Positions 8,525 to 19,553 of a DNA stretch of 21,078 bases are shown one piece after another. Each line of letters begins with the position of its first letter. The first letter of the stretch is position 1. The translations under genes were made by a program, and so were the position numbers. The notes beneath the pieces are model-generated. The model was not told where the DNA came from. It ran no database searches and saw nothing but the letters and a program-made list of their open reading frames with translations. The stretch comes from Apostichopus parvimensis (Eukaryota > Echinodermata > Holothuroidea > Aspidochirotida > Stichopodidae), in contig KN887679.1 in NCBI GenBank assembly GCA_000934455.1, positions 12,680-33,757 on the forward strand. Reading direction: 5' to 3'.

Positions 8525-9784
8525 CTGAAAATTAAAAGAGGTAAGCAGTTAGTCCCTCCTTTTTTCTTCCTGGCTTCCTGGCTTTCTAGCATTCTTTCTT
8601 TTTTCTCTCCTTCTTTGAAGGCAATCTAGTTTTCTTTCAGTGGTATCTAGCAGGGTAATTCTAATTACAGATCTAAATAGAGGCACTGCTCTGAACGTTT
8701 CCATGAAATGTTATTCGATTTAATATTCCAGTCTTACTTTTCTTTCCGGTAAGGTTACAGGTAGGCTATACATTATCACGTGACAGAAATCGCTACACTG
8801 TACTTTCTTTTCTGTATGTTCACTGATATGATAAATAAACGAAATTATGATAATGCAACGTCAAGAAAGTTTGTGAATATGACTTTCATATTCTCTTCCT
8901 TCACTAACTTTTAAGTAATTAATACTTTCTGTCTGATTCTGAATAATCCCACAAGGCTGTTAAGCAGAATTTTACTAGAGACAAAATGTCTGCATGATGG
9001 AAGAAGTACATTATTTTACACATCAATGTTGCATCAAAAAATTGATTGAAGCATGTGGTCAAATGGACCACAAAAATTTACGACAGTTTGCATCAAAGAA
9101 ATTACTGCACATCATGGTATGAATGCACAGTTTACATTATAACTATCAATGAGGAGAGAACAAGCACATTGCGAAATGAAAAGTCCTTTTCAGTATCAGA
9201 GATGTTTGCTTTCCAAATTCATAAATTGTCTCAACTCATAACAATTCATTTGCATCTTCAAACCATGCATGCTTATCGTCAAAATGTACGTACCTGTATG
9301 TATGTGACAACAAGGCTTAACGTTATGATTTTTGAGCAGACACATACATATATGATAGCCTGTACCACAAACTCCTCAATCTCTACAGTACACCGTGGAA
9401 AGTAACGTTACAATACTTTGCAGTTAAACCAACATAGTTGCGCTCATTGAGCACTGAAGATGCAAGAATGTTTGCAGACGACGGGTAAGGGACTATTAGC
9501 CAATCAAATCACAGGAGATTTGGATAAACATGTATGCTTAGCATGATAATCTCTGTAAAAGAAATGTTGTTAGCTCTGCTTCGAAGCAACTTGTGGTTGA
9601 TTGTTACCATTTTGTTTTCAAACAATCATCTGTAGGATTGGAAGAAGTTTTGGTTCTTTTGAGAAGAAGTTCTGTTATTTCTCTATGTAAAAGAAAGAAA
9701 GATGTTCATTCATCATGTGTTTAGTTATGTTTGGCATACAGTAGGCCTACTATAGTTGTGAGTGTGTGCACTTGGCCAGGCTTG

Positions 9785-9875
9785 TTTCTCAAAAGAGAAA
9801 TAATGCTGCATCCGTCGGACTCAAGCAGTTTAAAGATTGTGAGTCCCTGGCTGAAACATCTTGTCCCGGATGCAG
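9785..9875. repeat. Cluster of hairpins (6-, 9- and 7-bp stems)
   Basis: TTTCTC-AAAA-GAGAAA at 9785-9800 is a perfect 6-bp stem with a 4-nt loop. Directly after it, CTGCATCCG (9806-9814) pairs with CGGATGCAG (9867-9875). Inside that, GGACTCA (9817-9823) pairs with TGAGTCC (9839-9845). The nested arrangement could fold as DNA or RNA on either strand, but the stems are too short for a classical miRNA precursor. Confidence 0.6.
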
Positions 9876-10704
9876 AATCCTGCGTGCGTAACAATGCTGA
9901 TTAAGTACTGATACTTTAACAGATGCATTTATATTTTAAATTGCTAGATTTAATTGGCCCTCCTTTACAATTGAAATGAGTGTAACGTCATGCCCTCCCT
10001 TATTGCATTTTGGAGGATGGGTGTAAGTTTTATGAAATCAAACAGAAAACTGTCCCAAGTTAACCCACAAAGAAAACTCACACATATACATGTTTGATGT
10101 GATATTACTGGCCATTGAGTGACATCACTTCACTGACCACATCCTTCCTCTCCAGAACATGATGAATACCACTGTACCGTACACCAACATCGTGCCCTGT
10201 TTACAGACCCAATTTGTATGGAATTCTTAGTATTACTTTTGATTCAATCCTAATTTCTGAGATTTTTTTTTAAGATTTGCTAAAATTACTTTCAACAAAG
10301 ACTGCAGAAAGTGTTGTGGATTCCACGCAAAGTGGTTCTAAAATTAACTCATAATCACATTTGCATCTAGTGTTAACACATTTCTTTGGCTGAAAAGTGG
10401 GACACCTCATTAATTACTAAGTTTTAAGTCTTATATATGGTATACTATACACGATGTCATACTGTACCTAATGTTACTTTCAGTACCTACATTGCAAAAT
10501 AGCTACTATTTTAATGTCAGTACTTACATGTTATATATTATATGTTAAGCCCATGTTCCACAGCTGTCTCTGTCCAGCCTATGGTGATAATATATCTCTC
10601 TTGACACATGTCTGTTTCCAGTGTCCAATACCTTTAAAACTCATATTAATCTAATGAACATTTATTACATTAGATATAAATGTTATGTCCTGGTTTTCAT
10701 CTGT

Positions 10705-10747
10705 CCCCTCCTCATCCCCACCCCATCCCCTCCCTTTCCCCCTCCCC
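10705..10747 (-). promoter_or_regulatory. Sense-strand G-run cluster next to a weak Dab 5' splice site
   Basis: Read on the minus strand (Dab sense), this 43-base tract contains seven runs of three to five G separated by one to seven bases. It starts about 48 nt inside the intron after the exon at 10796-10928. Intronic G runs near 5' splice sites are known binding sites for hnRNP H/F-type proteins and often enhance weak donors, and the donor here (GTATTA) is weak. The spacing also satisfies the G-quadruplex rule. The function is inferred; the tract is directly visible. Confidence 0.45.
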
Positions 10748-10795
10748 AGAAAAAAAGAACAAAGTAAAATGATAGGAAGAGTTGTAATGTAATAC

Positions 10796-10928
10796 CTTGA
10801 GTTTGTTCATTGCCTCATGGCACATTCTGTCTCCCCTGGGCTCATGGACCGTCTCCACGCCAATCAGTTTGCCCTTGTAGCTGACACCAGGGGGTTCAAA
10901 CCGGTCATAGTACAACTCTGACAACATC
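10796..10928 (-). CDS. Dab: Disabled homologue, PTB-domain exon 1 of 3 visible (partial)
   Basis: Exon of 133 nt after a good pyrimidine tract and CACACAG acceptor. One base (G) completes a codon begun in an upstream exon (phase 2), then 44 codons follow: MLSELYYDRFEPPGVSYKGK, then LIGVETVHEPRGDRMCHEAM, then NKLK. It ends AAG|GTATTA, phase 0. This is the start of a Dab PTB domain: the RF..xGVxYKxKLIG entry strand, the xxxRGDxMCxxAMxKLK helix 1, and basic residues equivalent to Dab1 phosphoinositide contacts. The reading frame stays open into the intron because GTG/CTG codons precede the acceptor, but Dab proteins carry a lysine-rich N-terminus that is not encoded there. The start codon is therefore probably in an unseen exon upstream (higher coordinates). 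Initiation at the first ATG of this exon in some isoform cannot be excluded. Confidence 0.88.
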
Positions 10929-12328
10929 CTGTGTGACGAGTGGAAAGAAAGGAACACTGTTTCAAACTGTCATGAGAATACTGTACTGTATATTATCAAC
11001 CACATTATAGAATGAAGCAGATATTTACTGCAAATTAGAGAGCATACATATATAGGCCATCCAACTTTAAGGATTATTGCAGTATTTAGCAAACTTACAG
11101 GTTTAAAACAACATGACACAGCACACGTAGTGTGCACATAAAAAAATATCATGATGGTTACCAAGTAGCAACACATACTGTAGTAAGCTTACACAGTCTT
11201 GAAGATAGCTAAAGTAGTTAGTCTCTCAATTTTGCTTTCACAGTTTTAACTGTTTCTTTTTCTTTCTTTTTGTGAAAGGGGGGGGGGAGATACACAGACC
11301 CACTTACAAGGGAGTCGGCTTCAACGACCCGAGGGCCACATACCCCCCTCCTTTTTAAAAATCCTCGATTCGCACCTGACTTTTTATCAGAAATTACCCT
11401 TCTGGAGTTTCATCAATATTTTACAAATTTGCATGTTAAATTTCTACATACAGTACATGTTTATAATAGGGCTCTAAAACATCACAGAAGATATAAATTA
11501 GAGAAAATTGACTTGACAACAATGAGTAATGAGAAAGTTTTAATGGTCGAAAGCATATAACACCCCCATCATGCTATGTACAGTACAGTATAAAAGTTTA
11601 CACCTGGGTAGTCTTGAGCCTGACTTCTGAGAGAGAATAACATCTCTGAAAGTGTATGGCTCTGTAAGACAGAGTTAGTGATCGCAAACAATGAGCAGTC
11701 TAGTCCAGGCCAGCTCACACGCTGCATGAAAATATCAACTAGAACACATACACATGATCGACATCACATACGAGGGCTGCCCCTTCAAATGTCGTCTTTT
11801 GTGTAGGCTTGAACTAGTTGAGCGTATGTCCATTTTAGCAGTTGGCAGGCATATTTTTATATGCATGAATATACATACTATCTATGTCGTGAAACTCTTG
11901 ATACACCGACACTGTGTTGAATGTATGTAAAATGATACCAGTAGAGAACAGCAATCACGAAATTCTCACTGACGATATTCTTTTCCCAAGTAATTCTTTC
12001 TTTAATGTTATCCTTTTTTTGACACAGATTTGCGAAAAAAATAAAAGCGAAAATCTGGATAAATACAAAACTGCGGAAATGTAAGAAAAAATAACTGCGG
12101 AGGTGAAAGAAAGCCAGCGGAAGTCCGCGTTTCCGCCGAAAAAACTCATATGATCTGTCTTTATGAGTGTGTGCTCAAACATCACAGAATATTTAAAAAA
12201 AGATATAATGTGATTTGGCTTACTACAACAACATGTAAGTGTCAGCTGTAAACAACTGTTGTCCTATCGTATAACAATTTACACTGCATTGATATAAACT
12301 AGACTGTACTGTGTACACCTGTGTACAT

Positions 12329-12361
12329 GTACAGTACAGTACCATACAGTACTATACAGTA
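12329..12361. repeat. ACAGT-based low-complexity tract
   Basis: Imperfect iteration of the 5-mer TACAG / ACAGT (TGTACAGTACAGTACCATAC, then further ACAGTA words). The same words recur at 13302-13320, 14891-14906 and throughout the window. Confidence 0.75.
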
Positions 12362-13301
12362 ATTGTACCACGACTGACCTAACAGATTATGAGAAGGCAT
12401 TGTTAAAGGCAGAAGAGTACTTCCTGCCATTAAAAACCAGGAAAGAGTAAATAAAGGACAATCCAAAGGTCATCAGTATATTGCCCCCAACTGCAAGATG
12501 GATAAAAACTCATGGCTTCCTTTTCACCATATAAACTTCCTATCTCTCCCCCTCCCCCCCCCTCTCCCATCCTCTGCCCACAACTCTCCCACCTCTGCCA
12601 ACCATCCTCAAAGCACTTTAATTCCTGCCTAGATGAGAAGTTAAATTTGATTAGATTTTTGGCATGTCTTTAGTAGTAGGCTACTGTCAGTGTTCACGTC
12701 AACATACATTGTACTATGCAGACATGGACAGTATCATATTAATGAAAGTGAAACTCACTGCTCCCAGAATGCACAAACATGTTGTACAGTACCGGCATAA
12801 AACTAAACACAGTACAGCACAGCACTCAACTGCTACTGTACAGAACAGCAGGCAGCCTACAATACAGCATGGTCAAAGTCAAAAGAGAAGGTCACCCATA
12901 TTCATGACAAGAGTCTGAGGAAATGAAAATCCAATCAGACATGTGGTGTAATTTAGCACCCCCACACGCTGTGTGCTCACTGGATTGGAACAACAGGTAC
13001 CGTACATCCAGGGAGCTGCTACTCTTGAAGCTCCCTGGTACATCTATACAATTTTACATGCACTGTAATGTAGGGTAGATGCTTTACAATTGACAGATCT
13101 CTGCAATACTCTTCTTTAATTATATACGCATACATCGACTTGCCTGCTCGTGGAAACTTGTTGAAATGTAATTTCGACTCCGACATTTCCTGAGGGCAAC
13201 AATGTGGATGCAGAGGGTCTGACAAAGTCTGAAGTTGTTCCTTGCAGGGCTCCTGAGCTCATTATGAAACCACAATGTGACAGCATTGATATATTCACAT
13301 A

Positions 13302-13317
13302 TGTACAGTACTGTACA
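13302..13317. repeat. 16-bp perfect palindrome TGTACAGTACTGTACA
   Basis: The sequence equals its own reverse complement. It is probably a by-product of the local ACAGT/ACTGT word bias rather than a protein-binding operator. Confidence 0.8.
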
Positions 13318-15269
13318 GTATGCAACAGACCAGCCAGAATATATCGAGTTGTGAAGGCAAAACTGGGACATGATTTGCTGAATAGACAGAACGATAAACC
13401 AATCTATAGTGACAGAGAATCAGTCAATCCCACTAATTCATCCTTGAAGATATGGAATTCTCGCTCCCCCTCCCTCCTTTCATTTCTGCCCTCTGACCTC
13501 ATTGATGACATCACAGATCTCAAATAGGACTTATAGTACCAGTCAAAAATAATACCTTACTGTACATTGTTCAATCAACTATATAAAAGTAGGAACAAGA
13601 TACACTTTTGAGACGGTGTTTTCATATTAACAATGTGGAATATTTTTTCTCTTCATAGATAAGTGCTACATTGTCTGCCAGTGGAAGAGGCTCCCATTTT
13701 AAGAAGTTTTCACTTATTTTCCAGAAATTTCAATATGTTAAAATTTAATTAATTATTGCTGTAAAATTCCACCAAGTGCCTGTACTTTCCTTAAGGTTAC
13801 AACTACAGTCCTCTAGTACTGTACATTATTCCTAGAAACATTTAAGAGTGTTCAAAATAGCAGGTTCTCCTCTCATGAAGCTGACAAATGGCTTTGAAGA
13901 ATGCAGTAAAATGTAGACCAAAGTTTGAAATGCGTGACCTTTTACATATATGTGTATATCACTTTCTACCTATTTGCAGGTAGTTAATGACTGGTAACAT
14001 ACAGGACATGTGATAATTAGTGTCTTAATTAGAAGTAACGAACTGTACAAGTTAGCAGTCCCACTTACTTCTTGCATCTCCCGACACCAATGTTCAGATG
14101 CCTATGCCTGTATAGACATGCTACATGATTTCATACAGTATGTACAGGTAAGGTAAACCAATACCATATTTGATTTAAATCTGAAGAAATCAGGACAAGT
14201 TCGATCATATTGTAGGGTAGACGTTGCAATATTCCCCCTTCTATGGGGAACAACTTGACTATGAATGGTACTGCACCTTCATGGAAATGGTAGTGGATTG
14301 GCATTTAAATATTTCAATGGAATATAAATGCAGTTATGCAAAATATGTTTCCGACCGAAATGATCCAAATCACCATCGAGAAAGTTCCTCCACTGTATTT
14401 ATTACATTGTCGAAACTATCAAAAAATGTAACAAGTTTGCAAATCCAAAGAATACTACTCACATACAGTAAGATAGCATAAGAAGACGTGTCTCAAGATT
14501 TAAATCTCAACATATATGGCAGCCCTTCCTTGTCCCCCTCCTCCCACCCCCTCCCCCCCCTCACATCCTGCTGCCAATGTTCAATTATTGTATAGATGCC
14601 ACTATGCTGTAGGTACTATCAAAATTCAATGTTTCTAAAAATCACAGAATCCAGTTGATCAACACCATACAAATGTTTGGTGTAAGTCTTTACAGTGTCA
14701 ACTACTCTTGTTATTCCAATCATAAGTCTTTTTCCTTCTTCCTTGTTAATGCTAGAAGGTCAATCTTGTTTCCATTATATAAATAATTTCTGAAATATTT
14801 ACCATACCTGAGTTAAAAAAAAACACCCTCGAGGTTCAATCCAGCTACAGTGAACAGCTCTATAAGAATCTGAAGATCACCAAAGACCAGTAGTACAGTA
14901 CAGTAATTGTGTACCAAACCAGAGTGGTACCAATATCAAGGTGGTAATATGTGTAGCAGGTATGTAAACTCTTACAAAATAAAAAGGAGTCCTTAGGGGG
15001 TGTCTTCAACCAAAATGACCCTTGAACTTTTTTTTATTTCTGCTGATCTAGATAAACCAGTGTTCAGTGTTGTATGTTATAGAGCTCAGAGTCACCCGAG
15101 TCGTCGTTAATGATAAGGCTGGGTAAAAGAAGCCATAAAATAAACAGAAGTTGATCTGGATCTCTCTACTGATCAAACAAATAAGGTACAAAATTCCCTC
15201 ATTGAAAATCAGTGCACCTAATTGTGCACATTCACGAATCACCTTCCGAGTTACGTAAAAAACAATGTG

Positions 15270-15370
15270 GGGAATCTATGTACGCATACTTAATACTTGT
15301 TTACACTACATTTGTCCATGTCGGGAATCTATGTACGCATACTTAATACTTGTTTACGCTACATTTGTCC
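15270..15370 (+). repeat. 53-bp tandem duplication
   Basis: GGGAATCTATGTACGCATAC at 15270 recurs at 15323. The two copies (15270-15322 and 15323-15370, the second truncated) differ at only one position across the shared part (TTTACACTAC versus TTTACGCTAC). This near-identity points to a recent duplication. It falls inside an 82-codon open frame, but the frame has no recognised domain. Confidence 0.92.
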
Positions 15371-15642
15371 GAGGAAATCGGGCCCATGGACGCATCATAC
15401 TGTACATCCCAACTAATGAACGTAGAAAATCTATACAGATACAGGTCATGATGGGATACAGGAATGAGTTCAAAGAAATATGCTGGAATATTGAAGAGAA
15501 TGAATGGGGATGAAAAAATCTACTGAAGCTAATAGGCCAGTATGCCTGTATCAGGGTGTATCCCTCAAAAAACTCTGCTCATCACTTCTGGTTATGATAG
15601 ATTGATATGTAAGACTTGTACTAATGCAGGTTGGCAATTTAA
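15371..15642. other. Non-coding
   Basis: Short AT-rich stretch between the 53-bp duplication and the TTAA-flanked MITE. Nothing recognisable. Confidence 0.5.
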
Positions 15643-15944
15643 AGGCATTGAAGACTCGCCCCAAACCGCGTGCGGCCATCTGAAAAAGTCAACTTTCTGT
15701 TGCTTGCAAGTGACGTTTTGTTGGTGTCGCTACAAAATGCAGACAGTAATGAAACGTGATACCTTGTTATCTTTAGCTGGACCTGAGATGTCCATCGCAC
15801 TAGTGTCTAATTACCGACGGTAGCAAGCTGTGTGCGTATTTTCTGGGATCGATGGTGGTGTCTAACACTTCTGTTACACCTCATTCGAAACTAGGTCAGA
15901 TTACCGGCATTAGACGTTTCTTTTTGCACGAGTCTTCACACCCT
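15643..15944 (-). mobile_element. TTAA-flanked MITE, copy 1 (302 bp)
   Basis: Inverted copy of the element at 19554-19928. The left end reads AGGCATTGAAGACTCGCC and the complement of the right end reads AGGGTGTGAAGACTCGTG, giving terminal inverted repeats of about 17 bp. TTAA flanks both sides (15639-15642 and 15945-15948). A TTAA target is the hallmark of piggyBac-like elements, though a TA target with TTAAAGG ends is also possible. The interior has no transposase; the 93-codon frame over it is shared with copy 2 only because the DNA is related. Compared with copy 2 it lacks about 65 bp in its middle. Confidence 0.88.
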
Positions 15945-15948
15945 TTAA

Positions 15949-17741
15949 GTTTTGTTTCCTAATTTTTTTCTTTTTTCTTTTATATACAGAGGATATATAG
16001 CATAAACTATGACCAGTGAATTAGGGAATTTTAAGAAACCTACTCAAAGAAACCTGGCTATATTGATGTAACAGACTCTATGTTCAAATAAAGTTTTACT
16101 ACATATATACTGTACATATAGCTTGTAATGGCTAATTACCATAGCCTGGCTCTGTGCGTAACATGCGTACAACAAAATCCGGCAAACGATAACAACTAAG
16201 TGAAATTATTTTTAAAACTACCATAATCCAAGATGTATAATTCTCAGAACATGTACAGTATGTAGCATACATATTGTTGCTTTCTGTGAAGATTCATACA
16301 TATCAAGTCTGATGTAGTTACATTACACAGTAAACAGATCATAATTTAAGACACAAGATAATTAGTGTTGTTAGTCACATCTCAGTGGCAACGCAACCCT
16401 GAGATGGGAAATGAATATTTCATCATATCCAGTTGATGATTTAAATGTTTCACTTCACTCGACAAGTCTCTCTGGAGCGAGAAATCCTTCAAATCCTTCA
16501 ATTTCCTACTGTATGAGGATGGAATATATATAGGATACTACTGCACGTTAGCACCGTACAATAAAATGGATGGACTTTTTTTTTTCTTTGATTTCAGTGG
16601 ATTGGATGAGACATGGATGAAAGTACAGCAGCTAGAGTATTAGTCTTGGCCAAGCCGTTTGTAATGTATCTTTTTCTCACATGCAAACTGTACATGCCTC
16701 AGAGTCTGTTCTGCCTATCACAAATGTGCTTGCCTACTGTATTTTACATGCCCCAGGATCTGTCCGATAAAAAACGTCTTGGACATTTCTCCAAAGAGGG
16801 GCGTGAATTTATGCAAACCAAAAAATCTTTATTCATATTTAAGTTACAAAATTTCATGTCTTGTGAGATCATGTTTCTTCCACAGCAATTAGCGACCATC
16901 ATGCATGCAGTGTACAAACCAACCTAAGGCCAAGTGATTGTTCACTGCGGGAGGCAGGGCTTGAATAAACATTTTGGGGGAAGTGGGCCCAATTGGCAAA
17001 CCTGATTGGCTTCTTCAAATTTCCGAAGCAAATCTGCCAAACTCAAAGGAAAACATAAGATAGCTTGTGAGAAATGTGCACGACATCGTTTCTGAGACTA
17101 TCATATAATATTTGAATCATTGTTTTATTCAGAAAATAATATGAGTTGAGATAATCTATGAACTTTGTTGGAAGCTAACATCTCTGATACTGAAATGGAT
17201 GTTTCATCTCAGAGTAGGCCTATGTTAGTTCTCTCCACATTGAGAGTTGCTAATTTTGTGCATTCTTTCCGCAGTTGTTTCTCGTTGCAAACTTTTTCGG
17301 GGTCCCTTTGACCACATGCTTGTCATTTTTTTTGGGGGGGGGTGGATCGTTAAAGTGTAAACTACTGTACTCCTTGCATCGTCATAAATAGCCATTGAAG
17401 ATATTTTTTAATCAACATTGCATAAAAAGTTATTTACATTGGCCTACTGTCATTTTCGTGGAGCTGGTTGTTTGCGAACACTGCAAAGCGCCCAGGGTAA
17501 GTGTTGTGTCAGGTTTTGAGGATCGTGCATGAATAGTCGAAACTCCAAAGATTGAACAGGCCTATGTACATAGAGTTAGTGAACTGTGGAATTTAGCGAG
17601 AGATCTAGCAGAGATGCACACTGTAGGGGTACAGGGATGTTTGGTTGTTGGTAAAATCGCTGCAAAGTCAAAGCATGGAGCTACTGTACGACGGTTTTGG
17701 CGAATAGGGAAGTACAAGGGCGGTTGGAAGAGGTACTGCGC
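15949..17741. other. Non-coding; no gene recognised
   Basis: AT-rich sequence with scattered pyrimidine tracts (15964-15980, 16577-16586) and a G9 run at 17334-17342. A hairpin of 8 bp (CATCTCAG / CTGAGATG) is at 16378-16406. Plus-strand frames at 16613-16927 and 17533-17820 are open but match no family I recognise. Likely far-upstream Dab intron or flank. Confidence 0.5.
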
Positions 17742-17896
17742 CATCTGTCCTACACATTGTGTAGAACATTCACAAACTATAGGCAGTGATATGATCGCAT
17801 CTTTACAACTACACTTGTAAACATACAGTAGGTCATGTAATAAAGCTTTTTTGGGGGACGCAAAATATTTTGTGGACTTTTTTTCTCTAGTAACAT
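17742..17896 (+). repeat. Dispersed repeat, copy B (pair with 2417-2616)
   Basis: Same orientation as copy A, with which it shares CATCTGTCCTA, AACATTCACAAA, ATCGCATCTTTACAACTACA and the terminal TTTTTTTCTCTAGTAACAT. It is shorter (155 versus 200 bp) and lacks both arms of the copy-A hairpin. No terminal inverted repeats or target duplication are visible. Confidence 0.8.
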
Positions 17897-19553
17897 AACT
17901 AATACTGGAGAATTTCTTACATTTATTTCTTCTTTCTTATTACTTGTACGTCATTATATTTTCAACGAAACTGGGCTCAGTCAGGCTTAAGATCTACACT
18001 ATGATGGGATTTTAGTGTTGAAGAGCTAAAACAATAATGTTGCAGCTCTTTAACTCAATGGCTGAGCACTTCAAAAGTCTGGCAATTACCTTTGTGTATT
18101 CCAAGGGTTTGAAAGTAAAGTTTTCTTAGAACTTTTGTTGAACATCTATTAAATAAAATCCTGCTTCCTCCTTACATTGCTACTTATTAGTTTCTGTTTG
18201 ACATATATGCATGTGCATACAATATGCATGCACTGAATTACATTGTCACTTTTCTTGCTCCTACAGTACTGTATGTGTAATATATCTACATGTGCACGGT
18301 ATTCAGAAATCATGTAAATGGATCTCAACCTCTTGAAAAGAGAAAGAAAACAGCTATAATTCCAACAAACATATATCTTGGCACATATTCCACATTATTA
18401 CACAACAATATGAAAGGTTTTGAATGTATTTTTAGGACCTTTTCTCTAAATATATTCAGCAATTTCAGCTGAGCTTGCTATAAGATCTAGACAACACATG
18501 TAATAAAAACCGTTGTAAAGAAGAAATAAGAATTAATTACCCCTTTGATGAATTTGGCTTTTCTAGTACTGATCTTCTAGATGCAATGCAGATTAAGATG
18601 ACTGTTCAGTCATATTGTATGACATCTAGCACTAGCTGCAAATTAGCATGCGTTCTTGGAAAATTAAAGTTTCTAGCATTTTTCAAGTGTTTAAGCCATC
18701 TGTTATAACATTTAATGGCCAAAAATGGCAAAAACGATAGATGATTCAGCCAAGCTCTAATATAGTACCGTGCTTGAGTATGTGTTCAAAGCCCACTACT
18801 TGTGTATGCCCGCATTAAATGAATTACCTGCACTTTCGAAAACTTACCTAGTTGGGATATATTTGCAAGTGACAAACTCACCAGTGACCACACAAGGAAA
18901 CATTGACAATCCAAATTCACAGGACACTGATTCATGTTATAACTATTTGCAGTATTTTGTTACATGACTACATCCTTTGCATGAGAGATAAATTATCACA
19001 ACATAGATAGATCAAAGTTTTAAGGTAGTTTTCACAAATACAGTCCATTTTACTAAAGTTACGGTAAGAATTCAGGTTTATTCCACAATATCCAGTACTT
19101 ACTGTATTATGATTAATGTTGTTCTGCTGTATAAATCAATCAATTTCTCATGGCTGAGAATGGAACAAAACCAAATTCTGATTCAATAATGTTTTTTGTT
19201 GGAAATAAATGGTGGAAGGTTGCATAGGGTTACGGTACAAGGACTTAGTAAATCTTGTAGGCCAAGGCTGTGGCACACATCACACTGAGGTCGTGTTCAC
19301 AATGAAGAATGAGCAGAGGATCAGATTCAGATCAGATCCCCAGCCAGTATAAACTTCCTGACATGTGTGACCACTAGTGTACATGTATAGAATCAGATCT
19401 TGAGATATCAATTCGCTGGGTATCAATGGATATAAGATCCAGAGCTCAAAATCACAAAAACTCAGTCTGAATTTAATTACAGGAATAAGAAGTACCCAGA
19501 CCACTACTGTGAACCATGTACAGTACACATCCAATAGCTTACAGTTCATTTAA
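17897..19553. other. Non-coding; no gene recognised
   Basis: AT-rich, with no domain-bearing frame, tandem array or paired repeat that I can see. Confidence 0.5.

Larger units (their letters stand above)
8525..10795 (-). other. Dab intron (2,271 nt) between visible exons 1 and 2
   Basis: Bounded by AAG|GTATTA (weak donor) and ATTTTCAG|ACC (acceptor) on the minus strand. It contains a hairpin cluster at 9785-9875 and a G-run cluster at 10705-10747. The plus-strand frame at 9046-9405 is the longest in the window (119 codons) but has no recognisable domain and lies antisense within this intron. The rest is AT-rich and featureless. Confidence 0.8.
10929..15269 (-). other. Presumptive Dab 5' intron or flank; no exon recognised
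   Basis: About 4.3 kb upstream of the first visible Dab exon. I looked on the minus strand for a lysine-rich N-terminal coding exon with a phase-2 donor and found none I trust. A lysine-coding stretch at 11251-11275 is just the complement of a CTTT-rich tract and soon meets a stop. Other texture: G10 at 11278-11287; ACAGT-rich low-complexity DNA at 12329-12361, 12784-12870 and 13302-13320; C-rich tracts at 12548-12568 and 14534-14560 (G-rich on the Dab strand). Open frames here, including 13204-13527 plus (107 codons), have no recognisable domain. Confidence 0.5.

Noticed and set aside
9046..9405. 119-codon plus-strand open frame, longest in the window
   Set aside because: No domain, signal peptide or compositional signature is visible, and it lies antisense in a Dab intron. 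With equal base use, about (61/64)^119 per stop-started frame leaves several such frames expected by chance in 21 kb on six frames.
11251..11275. Possible lysine-rich Dab N-terminal exon on the minus strand
   Set aside because: The lysines come from a CTTT-rich low-complexity tract, and every frame stops within about 20 codons before a usable donor of the right phase.
13302..13320. Operator-like palindrome
   Set aside because: It is built from the ACAGT/ACTGT word that is abundant all over the window, and there is no gene start beside it.
13204..13527. 107-codon plus-strand open frame with a polar C-terminal half
   Set aside because: No recognised family, no splice context, and three minus-strand frames overlap its 5' part. 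Its length is within chance expectation.
15542..15823. Shared peptide KRDTLLSLAGPEM in frames at 15542-15823 (+) and 19716-19901 (-)
   Set aside because: It looks like a conserved protein but arises because both frames cross copies of the same non-coding MITE. No transposase domain surrounds it.
16613..16927. 104-codon plus frame starting near a CTTTGATTTCAG acceptor-like site
   Set aside because: The acceptor-like site leads into this frame only through an in-frame ATG, and no domain or downstream donor supports an exon.
17533..17820. 95-codon plus frame with a basic stretch, preceded by VVCEHCK at about 17470-17490 next to a GTAAGT
   Set aside because: The C-x2-C and donor-like site lack a credible acceptor upstream, and the second half of the frame overlaps a dispersed repeat. 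Length is not significant.
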